Shown here: in pieces, positions 27,565 to 35,774 of the stretch | How positions within the stretch are numbered: the stretch's first letter is position 1 | Layout: each line of letters starts with the position of its first letter | Assembly: GCF_000252165.1 (NCBI RefSeq) | Contig: NZ_BAET01000007.1 | Coordinates: 1-64,000, forward strand | DNA: 64,000 bases | From: Glaciecola punicea ACAM 611 | GTDB taxonomy: Bacteria; Pseudomonadota; Gammaproteobacteria; Enterobacterales; Alteromonadaceae | Direction: 5' to 3' | The notes under the pieces: generated by a model | The model's database searches: none | What the model was told of the DNA's origin: nothing | Seen by the model: the letters and a program-made list of their open reading frames with translations, nothing else | Program-made: the position numbers and the translations under genes

Positions 27565-28224
27565 CTATTCGTACTCTAAAGGATCGGTCATGTTATTGCC
27601 TGCAAAAGCTTCTAATCTCTCTTGGCATGCACCGCATTTTCCGCAGGCTTTTTCACGCCCGTTATAGCAGGTCCACGTGTCATTGTAGTCTAAGTTTAGT
27701 GCCAAGCCGCGGGCCAATATTTCTATTTTATCGCTTTTTAAAAAAGGTGCGCGCACTTCAACCGCCTCATAATTAGCAATTTTACACACTTCATTCATGG
27801 TACTTACAAATTCAGTGCGGCAGTCTGGGTATATAGCATGATCCCCCGAATGTGCGCCAAAATATACCGCTTCTGCTTTAATTGATACTGCATAGCCGAC
27901 CGCCAATGATAATAAAATCATATTACGATTGGGCACGACCGTTTGCTTCATAGAGGCTTCTTCGTAATGGCCTTGAGGTACATCAATGTTAGAGGTTAAT
28001 GATGAGCCTGCAATCAACTGGTTAATACTTGATATATCAACAATTTTATGTGGAATGTTAAATTTTCGAGTAACTTTTTCAGCGTAAAGCAGCTCTTTAC
28101 TGTGGCGCTGACCATAATTAAATGACACCGCATGAACTTCATACCCTTCGTGCTTTGCTAAGTGCAGTACGGTATATGAATCCATTCCGCCTGAATAGAT
28201 AATAACAACTTTTTTTGTGCTCAT
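27565..28224 (-). CDS. queC: 7-cyano-7-deazaguanine synthase
   Basis: QueC turns 7-carboxy-7-deazaguanine into preQ0 with ATP and ammonia, for queuosine in tRNA. The P-loop [10 protein letters not shown] is near the N-terminus, and the zinc motif C-x8-C-x2-C-x2-C is at the end ([18 protein letters not shown]). The frame is open to 28287, but family members begin 2-5 residues before VVIIYSGG, so ATG 28224 (219 residues) is preferred; AGAG lies ~8 bases upstream. It diverges from queE, whose product makes its substrate, with a 99-base shared promoter region. Confidence 0.92.
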   Translation of the reverse strand: MSTKKVVIIYSGGMDSYTVLHLAKHEGYEVHAVSFNYGQRHSKELLYAEKVTRKFNIPHKIVDISSINQLIAGSSLTSNIDVPQGHYEEASMKQTVVPNRNMILLSLAVGYAVSIKAEAVYFGAHSGDHAIYPDCRTEFVSTMNEVCKIANYEAVEVRAPFLKSDKIEILARGLALNLDYNDTWTCYNGREKACGKCGACQERLEAFAGNNMTDPLEYE

Positions 28225-28323
28225 ATTTTGACTCTTTAGTTTTTTCAGTGCAGATTTTATGTCATTGATGCTAAAATCTAAATGCATAATCGTATTTATT
28301 TTAATTACAGGAAATATTAATTA

Positions 28324-29049
28324 ATGACCACATTGTTGGTAAACGAAATATTCGAAACCATCCAGGGTGAAGGTTCATTCACCGGCACGCCCTCTATTTT
28401 TGTGCGCTTGCAAGGCTGTCCTGTAGGCTGTCCATGGTGTGATACCAAACACACTTGGGAAACACTGCCACAGCACCAGGTAAATAGCGATATTATTTTC
28501 TTGAAAGCGGGCGACTCCCCCAGTTATTTTAGTGTGCAAAGTCATGATCTTTTGCCCTTATTAGAAAAGCAAGGCTACACCGCAAAGCATATAGTAATCA
28601 CCGGCGGTGAACCGTGTTTGTTCGATCTTAATGAGTTTACAACACGTGCCCACGACAAAGGCTTTAGTACTCAAATTGAAACTAGCGGCACCTATGAGGT
28701 GCAGTGCCATAGTGACACATGGGTGACGGTGTCGCCAAAAATTAATATGAAAGCAGGCATGCCCATTTTATCACAGGCAATGCAGCGCGCTAACGAGATA
28801 AAACACCCCATTGCGATGCAAAAGCACATAGACGAATTAGACGCCTTACTGCATAAAGAAAACTTGGTAAATCCCCTTAAAGAACTTAATGACAAGTCGC
28901 AAATTAAGGCCACACCGTTTCAATCACCAATGGTGTACCTTCAGCCTATAAGCCAGCAGGAGCGAGCAACCGCGCTTGCCATAAAGACCTGTATTGAGCG
29001 TAACTGGCGATTAAGCGTGCAGCTGCATAAATATATCGGAGTAGAATAA
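28324..29049 (+). CDS. queE: 7-carboxy-7-deazaguanine synthase
   Basis: QueE is a radical-SAM enzyme that contracts the pterin ring to 7-carboxy-7-deazaguanine, the substrate of QueC. The 241-residue protein starts LVNEIFETIQGEGSFTGTPS and has the cluster motif C-x3-C-x2-C in LQGCPVGCPWCDTKHTW near residue 32, followed by ITGGEPCLFDL (SAM-binding). These fix the identity. It is divergent from queC, and a binding-protein gene begins 2 bases after it. Confidence 0.95.
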   Translation: MTTLLVNEIFETIQGEGSFTGTPSIFVRLQGCPVGCPWCDTKHTWETLPQHQVNSDIIFLKAGDSPSYFSVQSHDLLPLLEKQGYTAKHIVITGGEPCLFDLNEFTTRAHDKGFSTQIETSGTYEVQCHSDTWVTVSPKINMKAGMPILSQAMQRANEIKHPIAMQKHIDELDALLHKENLVNPLKELNDKSQIKATPFQSPMVYLQPISQQERATALAIKTCIERNWRLSVQLHKYIGVE

Positions 29050-29051
29050 CC

Positions 29052-29933
29052 ATGTGTAAAATATGCAAAGGATTTACGCGTGTAGCAGCAATACTGAGTG
29101 TGCTTTGCTACATCGGCATCTCTTTTCAAGCCGCTTCTGCGGTATGGAATATTACTTATCCGCAATCTGAAGTAGAAAGTGATATACGCGATATTTATTC
29201 ATTGGCCTTATTAGAATTAGCTCTGCAAAAAACAGGGGTGAGGTATGAGCTAACACAATCACTACAGCCAATGAAACAGCCCCGTGCCTTAAAACGCTTA
29301 GAAGAGAACCTCGATATTAACCTAATATGGTCAATGACTGACACCGTTCGGGAACAGCAGCTGCGGCCTATTCGTATCCCCATTACACGAGGCTTAATTG
29401 GTTGGCGAGTATTTTTAAGCCACCAAAATAGCCCTTTTTTAGAAGCCCCGATTAATGACATAACAGACCTACTTGAGTTTTCTCCCGTGCAGGGTATCTC
29501 CTGGCCCGACACTAAAATTCTCCAAGCTAATGGGTTTAACGTCATTACCGCCAGAGACTATATTGAAAGTACGCAATTTATAAACACCCAGCAAGCAGAC
29601 TTTTTCCCGCGCTCGGTCATTGAAGTTATGCAAGAGTTAGATAATCAATACTCAGTCAACATGCAGCGGCGAAAAGACCTTGTTTTTTACTACCCTTCAG
29701 CCTTATATTTCTTTACTAACAAACAAAATATTACGCTGTCACGACTCATCGAAACGGGCCTGAATAGGGCGATAGAAGACGGCAGTTTTGAAAAGTTGTT
29801 TAATGAGCACTTTGGGGAAACTTTGGAAATATTAGATATAAAAAACGCGCTTAACTTCCGTTTAGCCAATCCATTACTGCCACCACTTACGCCTATTGAC
29901 GAGGCTCGCTATTGGTATTATCCTAATCAATAG
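29052..29933 (+). CDS. Periplasmic solute-binding-like protein (SBP family 3 type), orphan
   Basis: The 293-residue protein has a signal peptide (hydrophobic about 10-27, likely cleavage after ASA). The rest resembles a type II periplasmic binding fold (LLELALQKTGVRYELTQSLQ at the start; LIETGLNRAIEDGSFEKLFNEHFGE near the end), as in the amino-acid binding proteins and non-transport sensor-like relatives. No transporter permease or ATPase is adjacent. It starts 2 bases after queE, so it is probably translated from the same message. Alteromonads and shewanellae have many such orphan proteins; the ligand is unknown. Confidence 0.65.
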   Translation: MCKICKGFTRVAAILSVLCYIGISFQAASAVWNITYPQSEVESDIRDIYSLALLELALQKTGVRYELTQSLQPMKQPRALKRLEENLDINLIWSMTDTVREQQLRPIRIPITRGLIGWRVFLSHQNSPFLEAPINDITDLLEFSPVQGISWPDTKILQANGFNVITARDYIESTQFINTQQADFFPRSVIEVMQELDNQYSVNMQRRKDLVFYYPSALYFFTNKQNITLSRLIETGLNRAIEDGSFEKLFNEHFGETLEILDIKNALNFRLANPLLPPLTPIDEARYWYYPNQ

Positions 29934-30014
29934 TAGGACAGTATTTGAAAGGGCATCCAGTTCTGGCTGCAGAAACCCCTTTTTCTGATGTCTTCACTTT
30001 CTTACTTTTCGTTG

Positions 30015-31685
30015 CTAGCCTTTAAATTCCCCAGAATGCACCGATTTCATTGAGCGACCAGAAGGGTCTGCCATGGCTTTGAAACTTGCATCCCACTCCA
30101 AAGCTTCTACCGTACTACATGCAATAGATTTTCCGCCGGGTATGCACTTTGCAGCGCTTTCTTGCGGGAAAAATTGCTCAAATACCGTACGGTAGTGATA
30201 GCCTTCTTTGGTGTCGGGTGTGTTTATGGGAAACCTGAAATGTGCCGTTGCAAGCTGCTGGTCTGACACTTTCTCGCCGACATATTCACGAATGGAGTCA
30301 ATCCATGAGTAGCCTACACCGTCGCCAAACTGTTCTTTTTGACGCCACAATACTTCGGGTGGCAAGTAGGTGTTGTCATCAAATGCTTTGCGCAAAATCC
30401 ATTTCTCCATGCGGCCGTTTATACACATTTTGTCTTGTGGGTTAAGGCGCATTGCTACATCCAGAAAGTTTTTATCTAAGAAGGGCACACGTGCTTCAAC
30501 GCCCCACGCTGAGGTTGCCTTGTTGGCCCGAGCGCAGTCAAACATGTGTAGGCGGTCTAATTTACGCACGGTTTCTTCATGTAACTCTTTGGCGTTAGGC
30601 GCTTTATGAAAATACAGGTAGCCGCCGAAAATTTCGTCGGCGCCTTCTCCTGATAAGACCATTTTTATGCCCATGGCTTTAATTTTGCGGGTGAGCAAAT
30701 ACATTGGTGTGGCGGCCCGTATAGTGGTGGTATCGAAGGTTTCAAGATGATAAATAACGTCACGAATGGCGTCTAGGCCTTCTTGAATAGTAAAGTGCAC
30801 TTCGTGGTGCACTGTACCAATCATGTCAGCAACTTTTTTCGCCGCAATTAAATCTGGTGCGCCCTCAAGGCCTACCGCAAAGCTGTGCAGTCGTGGCCAC
30901 CAAGCATCGGTTTTATCCTCGTCTTCTATGCGCTTTGCCACATAGCGAGCGGCTACTGCCGACACCAATGAAGAGTCAAGGCCACCTGATAAAAGGACAG
31001 CGTAGGGCACATCTGACATTAAGTGAGATTTTACTGCCTTTTCAAAGGCATGCTTAAGATCTACCAGATTGGTGGTGTTGTCTTTGACATTTTCATAATC
31101 CATCCAGTCGCGCACATAGTACTTAACCAGCTTTCCGTTAAGCATGTAGTGCCCAGGAGGAAATTCTTGCACGGTTTTACACACGGGTACTAACGCTTTC
31201 ATTTCTGAGGCAACGTAAAAGTTACCAAATTCGTCAAAGCCCGTGTATAACGGAATAATACCCATATGATCGCGCGCTATTAAATAGTCACCACTGGCTT
31301 TGTCATATAGTATGAAAGCAAACATACCTTCAAGTTTGTCAATAAAGTCAACGCCATAACGTTTGTATAAGGGCAGAATAATTTCGCAGTCTGAGCGAGT
31401 GGTAAATTCGTAGCCTTCACAGTGGGTTTGGGCTAGCTCTTTATGGTTGTAAATCTCGCCGTTTACCGCGAGTATTTGATTGCCGTCGTCACTTAAAAGC
31501 GGTTGAGCGCCTGTGTCAACATCTACAATTGCTAAGCGTTCATGGCATAAAATTGCGTGTTCGTCTTGCCATATACCCGACCAATCAGGGCCGCGATGGC
31601 GTAATAATTTTGCTAGCTCGAGCGCTTTTGGTCTTAGCTCACCAGCGTCTGTTTTGATATCTAAGATACCGAAAATACCACACAT
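30015..31685 (-). CDS. asnB: Asparagine synthase B (glutamine-hydrolysing)
   Basis: AsnB makes asparagine from aspartate, ATP and glutamine. The 556-residue protein begins MCGIFGILD, so Cys2 is the glutaminase nucleophile once Met is removed. The ATP-pyrophosphatase motif SGGLDSSLVSAVAARY is near residue 232, and the C-terminal synthetase domain has SGEGADEIFGGYLYFHKAPN near 345. Length is as in E. coli AsnB (554). It converges on the binding-protein gene. A hairpin followed by a T-run lies in its leader (31773-31795). Confidence 0.96.
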   Translation of the reverse strand: MCGIFGILDIKTDAGELRPKALELAKLLRHRGPDWSGIWQDEHAILCHERLAIVDVDTGAQPLLSDDGNQILAVNGEIYNHKELAQTHCEGYEFTTRSDCEIILPLYKRYGVDFIDKLEGMFAFILYDKASGDYLIARDHMGIIPLYTGFDEFGNFYVASEMKALVPVCKTVQEFPPGHYMLNGKLVKYYVRDWMDYENVKDNTTNLVDLKHAFEKAVKSHLMSDVPYAVLLSGGLDSSLVSAVAARYVAKRIEDEDKTDAWWPRLHSFAVGLEGAPDLIAAKKVADMIGTVHHEVHFTIQEGLDAIRDVIYHLETFDTTTIRAATPMYLLTRKIKAMGIKMVLSGEGADEIFGGYLYFHKAPNAKELHEETVRKLDRLHMFDCARANKATSAWGVEARVPFLDKNFLDVAMRLNPQDKMCINGRMEKWILRKAFDDNTYLPPEVLWRQKEQFGDGVGYSWIDSIREYVGEKVSDQQLATAHFRFPINTPDTKEGYHYRTVFEQFFPQESAAKCIPGGKSIACSTVEALEWDASFKAMADPSGRSMKSVHSGEFKG

Positions 31686-31772
31686 ATAAATGCTTGCCTT
31701 TTGTTAGTTATTCAAAGAAGGTGTACAAAATCTCTGCCGTTTATTGTTAGATGCTGCTTTTTTAATCTACCT

Positions 31773-31795
31773 AAAAAAAGCCCACTGCTACAGGC
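31773..31795 (-). terminator. Weak hairpin plus T-run in the asnB leader
   Basis: On the minus strand GCCT-8-base loop-GGGC is followed by seven T, 88 bases before the asnB start. The stem is only four pairs, one of them G-T. It could be an attenuator or chance. No coding leader peptide rich in Asn codons was found. Confidence 0.25.
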
Positions 31796-32197
31796 AGGAA
31801 CTAGGCCAAGGCCGAAGCGCATTACATTTATTATTATTGTTTGATTATTGATAATTGATAATTATTGATAATTATTTTGTGCAACACGAATTTGCCATGA
31901 TACAAGAAAATTGCAAGTGTTTATTTGTTTTATAAGCCTAATACAAAAAACTGATGGGGTAAATTAACGATTTTTAAAGTTTAGTGTGCTTTTTTTCGTT
32001 CAGCCTGGCGCTAGATCTCGTTTATCTCGAGCCTCCAAATTATTTGTGTTAGCGTTTATACATTACATTTCTCGCTGTACCTTCTTCCTGCTTTATTTGT
32101 GTAGAAAAAAATATCGCGGTTTTATTCGTTGCTATACCCTTATCAGCCACATTAAAAGTCCACAAATATTTATTATAAAGGAGTGCATCAAAGTCCT
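31796..32197. other. AT-rich gap between asnB and the DUF3025 gene
   Basis: No convincing gene. GATAATT occurs three times in 31850-31873, giving a short AT-rich repeat that partly resembles a Fur box but does not match well in its right half. A frame of 71 codons at 31986-32201 has a biased composition and no ribosome site and was not accepted. AAAGGAG at 32177-32183 probably serves the next gene. Confidence 0.5.
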
Positions 32198-33097
32198 ATG
32201 AATATACGTCATTCTCAAGATGAAACGAGCGAAGAAGCATCAATTAATAGCCTTAAAACCTTGTTTCTGCTCTCTGACTTAGCGCCTTTTTACACTCTGG
32301 CTTCTTATGTTAAATCATCACTTGCTCAAGAAAACAGTGTAATCGGTAGCTTAGGCAGCCCCTCACAAATGAATACTACATTAGGCAACAATGCTAACTG
32401 CTTGAATATAATAATGGCTGCGAAGCACAAAACGCCATCCATAAGCTTTGCTGATGATAAAGAGTTTGAAAACGACAGTCGTTATTATGAACAAATAATA
32501 TACGAGTCGAAGAAAGTCCCAACAAGGAAAAACTGGCATGACTTTTTTAACGGCTTGATATGGTCTCAATTTCCTATCACAAAACAATATTTTAACGAAC
32601 AGCATGTTGAACAAATACAGCTAAACCAGAGCGCTAAAAAACGCAGCCCTGTGCGAGACAAGTTAACACACTTTGATGAATGCGGGCTGGTGCTGTTTAC
32701 TAATTGTAAAGAGGTGAACACCCAGCTAGAGCAGCACGAATGGTTACGCTTGTTTGTTGAGAATAAGTGTAAATGGCACTCCCAAATTATTCCCGTCATA
32801 TTTGGGCACGCTTTATGGGAAATGTTGTTGAACCCATTTGTTGGCTTAACCGCCAAGGTAGTCGTAATAGAGGTGACTGACAGTGTGCTGGCACAAATAC
32901 AGACAAACAAGGACAGTGCGGATCGTCATGCAGTATGCGATAACTTGTTATTTGCACACATAAGCCAACGTAATTTGATCAGCGCAAAAAGACCCTTTTT
33001 GCCAATGCCGCTGTTGGGTATACCGCAGTGGTCGCCAATAGAACAAAACGATTCTTTTTATCGCAACGACAGCTATTTTATGCCGAAACGCAGATGA
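32198..33097 (+). CDS. DUF3025 family protein
   Basis: This cytoplasmic protein of about 300 residues has no signal peptide or membrane helix. The central part has RKNWHDFFNGLIWSQFPITKQYFN and RDKLTHFDECGLVLF, which I recognise as the DUF3025 signature; function is unknown. FGHALWEMLLNPFVGLTAKV is the other conserved block, and the C-terminus GIPQWSPIEQNDSFYRNDSYFM is typical of the family. The start is uncertain: GTG 32183 overlaps the ribosome-site-like AAGGAG, and ATG 32198 lies 14 bases beyond it. It is transcribed alone. Confidence 0.75.
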   Translation: MNIRHSQDETSEEASINSLKTLFLLSDLAPFYTLASYVKSSLAQENSVIGSLGSPSQMNTTLGNNANCLNIIMAAKHKTPSISFADDKEFENDSRYYEQIIYESKKVPTRKNWHDFFNGLIWSQFPITKQYFNEQHVEQIQLNQSAKKRSPVRDKLTHFDECGLVLFTNCKEVNTQLEQHEWLRLFVENKCKWHSQIIPVIFGHALWEMLLNPFVGLTAKVVVIEVTDSVLAQIQTNKDSADRHAVCDNLLFAHISQRNLISAKRPFLPMPLLGIPQWSPIEQNDSFYRNDSYFMPKRR

Positions 33098-33332
33098 CGA
33101 CCCAAGTGTAGACAATCATAATTCTCGTACACCTATTTTTGCTTCATTTACGTGTGGGCTCCTAACGCGGTAATGACTAATATTATCCAAAAAACGTAGC
33201 AGGGAAAAAAGCCGTGATAAATGCACGTGTTTGGCTAAAGTTAATCCATGACCTTATGCAAATATTGACCAAAGTAATAGAGAAAATAAGGTCAATGGGA
33301 ATCTCAATAGCAGTCTAAATCATGGTGAGCCC
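33098..33332. other. Gap after the DUF3025 gene
   Basis: No gene, strong terminator or repeat seen. It leads into the small frame at 33333. Confidence 0.4.
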
Positions 33333-33470
33333 ATGTCAATATTCAGCAGAAAACCAAGTGACAGAGGGCCAATAAAGACGCATTTATTTGCGCGCCTGCA
33401 GCATGAAATATTTTTTCTTTTTTCCTTTTTGCTTATTTTGGTGGGAAGTAATTATCTTCACAAGATTTAA
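33333..33470 (+). CDS. Candidate 45-residue membrane protein
   Basis: An ATG preceded by GGTGAG at a 4-base spacing opens a frame with a basic start (SIFSRKPSDRGPIKTH) and a hydrophobic stretch EIFFLFSFLLILVG near residues 25-38. A rho-independent terminator lies 56 bases after the stop. Positive-inside charge and one helix fit a small inner-membrane protein. No family is recognised. The hydrophobic run is built of TTT/CTT-rich codons, so chance in AT-rich DNA is a real alternative. Confidence 0.35.
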   Translation: MSIFSRKPSDRGPIKTHLFARLQHEIFFLFSFLLILVGSNYLHKI

Positions 33471-33525
33471 GCATTGTTCAGTTCTTTAGAGGCAATTTTT
33501 TATGACATGCTTTTTATCAGATTTA

Positions 33526-33547
33526 CCCTGAATGCAGGGCTTTTTTT
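33526..33547 (+). terminator. Rho-independent terminator in the gap before natA
   Basis: CCCTG-AATG-CAGGG (33526-33539) is followed by C and seven T. It lies 429 bases after the DUF3025 stop and 56 bases after the candidate small frame, so it marks the end of some plus-strand transcript in this gap. Confidence 0.7.
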
Positions 33548-33695
33548 AGGTCCAAAGTGCAGTTTTTTAGATAATTACTCGCTAAAATGAATTGCATCAC
33601 ATAATATTACGTGCCGACATTCATTAGTTGTATTTTCACTTGTGCGTATTTAGTTCACGCAGTCTTCACACACCATAAGAATTTGGAAAACTTGA

Positions 33696-34478
33696 ATGAT
33701 AGTTATTAAAGAACTCGCCAAGAAGTTTACAGTAGAAAATCCGAAAAAACTCAGTGAGCAAGACAAGAAAGACCCCCGCTTAGATGGACGTTATTTTCAT
33801 TCCGTCAAAAATGTGAGTTTGCGCTGTAATAAGGGTCAAGTATTAGGTTTGCTAGGTCCTAATGGTGCAGGTAAAACGACCACCTTGCGCATGCTGTCTA
33901 CTGCCCTGCAGCCCAACAGTGGATCCATTATGATCGGCGATATTGACGTGGTGGCAGACCCCGTCATGGCACGTAAAAAAATAGGTTTTTTATCCGGCTC
34001 TACAGGTTTATACGGCCGCTTAACGGGGCGTGAGAACATTGAGTATTTTGGTCGCCTCAACGGTATGAATGAAGCGTCGATTAAAGCAAAGATAAACGAA
34101 ATTGCTGACCAGCTCGACATGCACACTTTTTTAGATCGCCGCAGCGAGAATTTTTCTACAGGCATGAAACAAAAAACCTCAATCGCACGAGCGGTTGTGC
34201 ATTCTCCCGACGTGGTGGTACTTGATGAACCCACAACAGGGCTCGATATTATGGCGGCTAAAACCGTTATAGACTTTATACGAGATTTAAAGCACAAAGG
34301 TATCCCTGTTATTTTCTCTACTCATCACTTAGATGAAGTGACCGAACTATGTGACCACATATCGGTGATTGATCACGGTTTAACCAGCTTTGACGGGCCA
34401 CTTGCCGATTTTGTAGCACTTTCTCCCAATAATTTACATGAGGCCTTTATGCGCGCTCTGCACAGGAGTGAAAGCTAA
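33696..34478 (+). CDS. ABC transporter ATP-binding protein, NatA-like
   Basis: The 260-residue ATPase has Walker A GPNGAGKTTT near residue 53, signature FSTGMKQKTSIARA near 151, Walker B VVVLDEPTTGLD near 170 and the switch histidine in STHHLDEV near 207. The N-terminal KFTVENPKKL with an extended VKNVSLRCNKG and the STHHLDEVTELCD part resemble NatA of the Na+ exporter. It overlaps the permease gene by one base (TAATG). The two form a heteromeric exporter. Confidence 0.85.
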   Translation: MIVIKELAKKFTVENPKKLSEQDKKDPRLDGRYFHSVKNVSLRCNKGQVLGLLGPNGAGKTTTLRMLSTALQPNSGSIMIGDIDVVADPVMARKKIGFLSGSTGLYGRLTGRENIEYFGRLNGMNEASIKAKINEIADQLDMHTFLDRRSENFSTGMKQKTSIARAVVHSPDVVVLDEPTTGLDIMAAKTVIDFIRDLKHKGIPVIFSTHHLDEVTELCDHISVIDHGLTSFDGPLADFVALSPNNLHEAFMRALHRSES

Positions 34479-35683
34479 TGTGGTTAATTTTTAAAAAAGA
34501 AATACTAGAATTATTGCGCGATCGCAAAACCTTGTTTTTTATGATCGCTTTGCCTTTGCTGGTCTTTCCGCTTATTTTCGGTGGTATGTTTTACTTTACC
34601 GGTAAAGCAATGACGACCTCACAAACCGAAAGTTTAACGTATGCGGTAAGCGGGGCGCAATATGCACCAGAATTAATGGCTGCGCTTGAAAGCGTCGATA
34701 GCCTAGCGCGCATAGACCTTAGCGGCAATTTGAGTGATAAAGACACTGTGGCAGGTATTATCAGCCGTAATGAAGTTGACTTTGTACTGCAAATTCCCAA
34801 TAACTTCAGTAATGACGTTGGCCAAAGTGGTCAGATAACGTTGAAACTAGTCTTAAATGATGCCCAGCTCAACAGCGTGCAAGTGCGTATTCAAGAAGTT
34901 ACCGACAAGATTGAAAGCATGAACCAACGAAATGCCTTTGCAAACCTTGGTGTGAGCGAGTCGATTCAAGCAGCGATGCTCGACCCAATCATTGTTCAAA
35001 AGGTCAATTTAGCTGATGCACGCGAGCAAACAGGAGCTATTTTTGGCGGCCTTATCCCTTACTTTATGTTTATTTTGTGCCTGCAGGGCGCTATGCTCCC
35101 AGCGGCCGATATAGGCGCGGGCGAAAAGGAAAGAGGTACCTTAGAAACACTGCTACTGTCGCCTATTGACCGCTATAAAATTGTGTTGGCAAAATTTTTA
35201 ACTATTGCAACTGCGGGCCTAACATCGGCTCTGGTAACAGTCATCAGTATGGGTATCTGGGCGCTTGTGATAAGTGTGCAAATGCCAATGGGGCCGGTGG
35301 TTGAATTTATCTCGGCCATAGATGGGTTTGACTTTTTACTGGTGTTTTTAATGCTTATTCCGGTAGTGGCCACTTTTGCGTCTCTATTATTGGCTTTGTC
35401 TATTTATGCGCGTTCATTTAAGGAGGCCCAAGGTTACATGAGCCCGCTGATGATCGTGGTTTTCCTACCTATCATTGTCACTCTTATTCCGGGCATAGAA
35501 TTAAAGGGCGTATGGGCATGGATCCCGCTAACAAATGTGGCACTGGCCATTAAAGAGTTAGTCAAAGGCACTATGGACTACGTGCAGTTGATTGCTATAT
35601 TTGGCTCATCGGTAATATTAGCAGGTGCCTTATTAGGTTTTTGTGTGTATTGGTTTAAGCAAGAAAAAGTATTGTTTAGATAA
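34478..35683 (+). CDS. ABC-2 type transporter permease, NatB-like
   Basis: The 401-residue permease has one N-terminal helix (about 20-43), a large extracytoplasmic domain (about 45-180), and five or six hydrophobic segments after 185. The motif GAGEKERGTLETLLLSP near residue 212 is the coupling helix of ABC-2 permeases of the NatB/DrrB type. The layout equals NatB, which extrudes Na+ in Bacillus. The substrate here is inferred only; lipid or drug export is possible. Translation is coupled to the ATPase gene. Confidence 0.82.
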   Translation: MWLIFKKEILELLRDRKTLFFMIALPLLVFPLIFGGMFYFTGKAMTTSQTESLTYAVSGAQYAPELMAALESVDSLARIDLSGNLSDKDTVAGIISRNEVDFVLQIPNNFSNDVGQSGQITLKLVLNDAQLNSVQVRIQEVTDKIESMNQRNAFANLGVSESIQAAMLDPIIVQKVNLADAREQTGAIFGGLIPYFMFILCLQGAMLPAADIGAGEKERGTLETLLLSPIDRYKIVLAKFLTIATAGLTSALVTVISMGIWALVISVQMPMGPVVEFISAIDGFDFLLVFLMLIPVVATFASLLLALSIYARSFKEAQGYMSPLMIVVFLPIIVTLIPGIELKGVWAWIPLTNVALAIKELVKGTMDYVQLIAIFGSSVILAGALLGFCVYWFKQEKVLFR

Positions 35684-35774
35684 CAAGCAAGCGGCTAAGC
35701 TTATGGCTATAGCAGCTAACCACCTTTGTCATCATTGACGTTTTTAACATGTATAGAGATTTATTATTAGCCTT

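Noticed and set aside
31850-31873. Fur box between asnB and the DUF3025 gene
   Set aside because: GATAATT repeats match only the left half of the consensus, the region is generally AT-rich, and neither gene is a known iron target.
31986-32201. 71-codon plus-strand frame before the DUF3025 gene
   Set aside because: No ribosome site, Phe/Tyr/Leu-rich composition expected of AT-rich non-coding DNA, and overlap with the ribosome-site region of the next gene.
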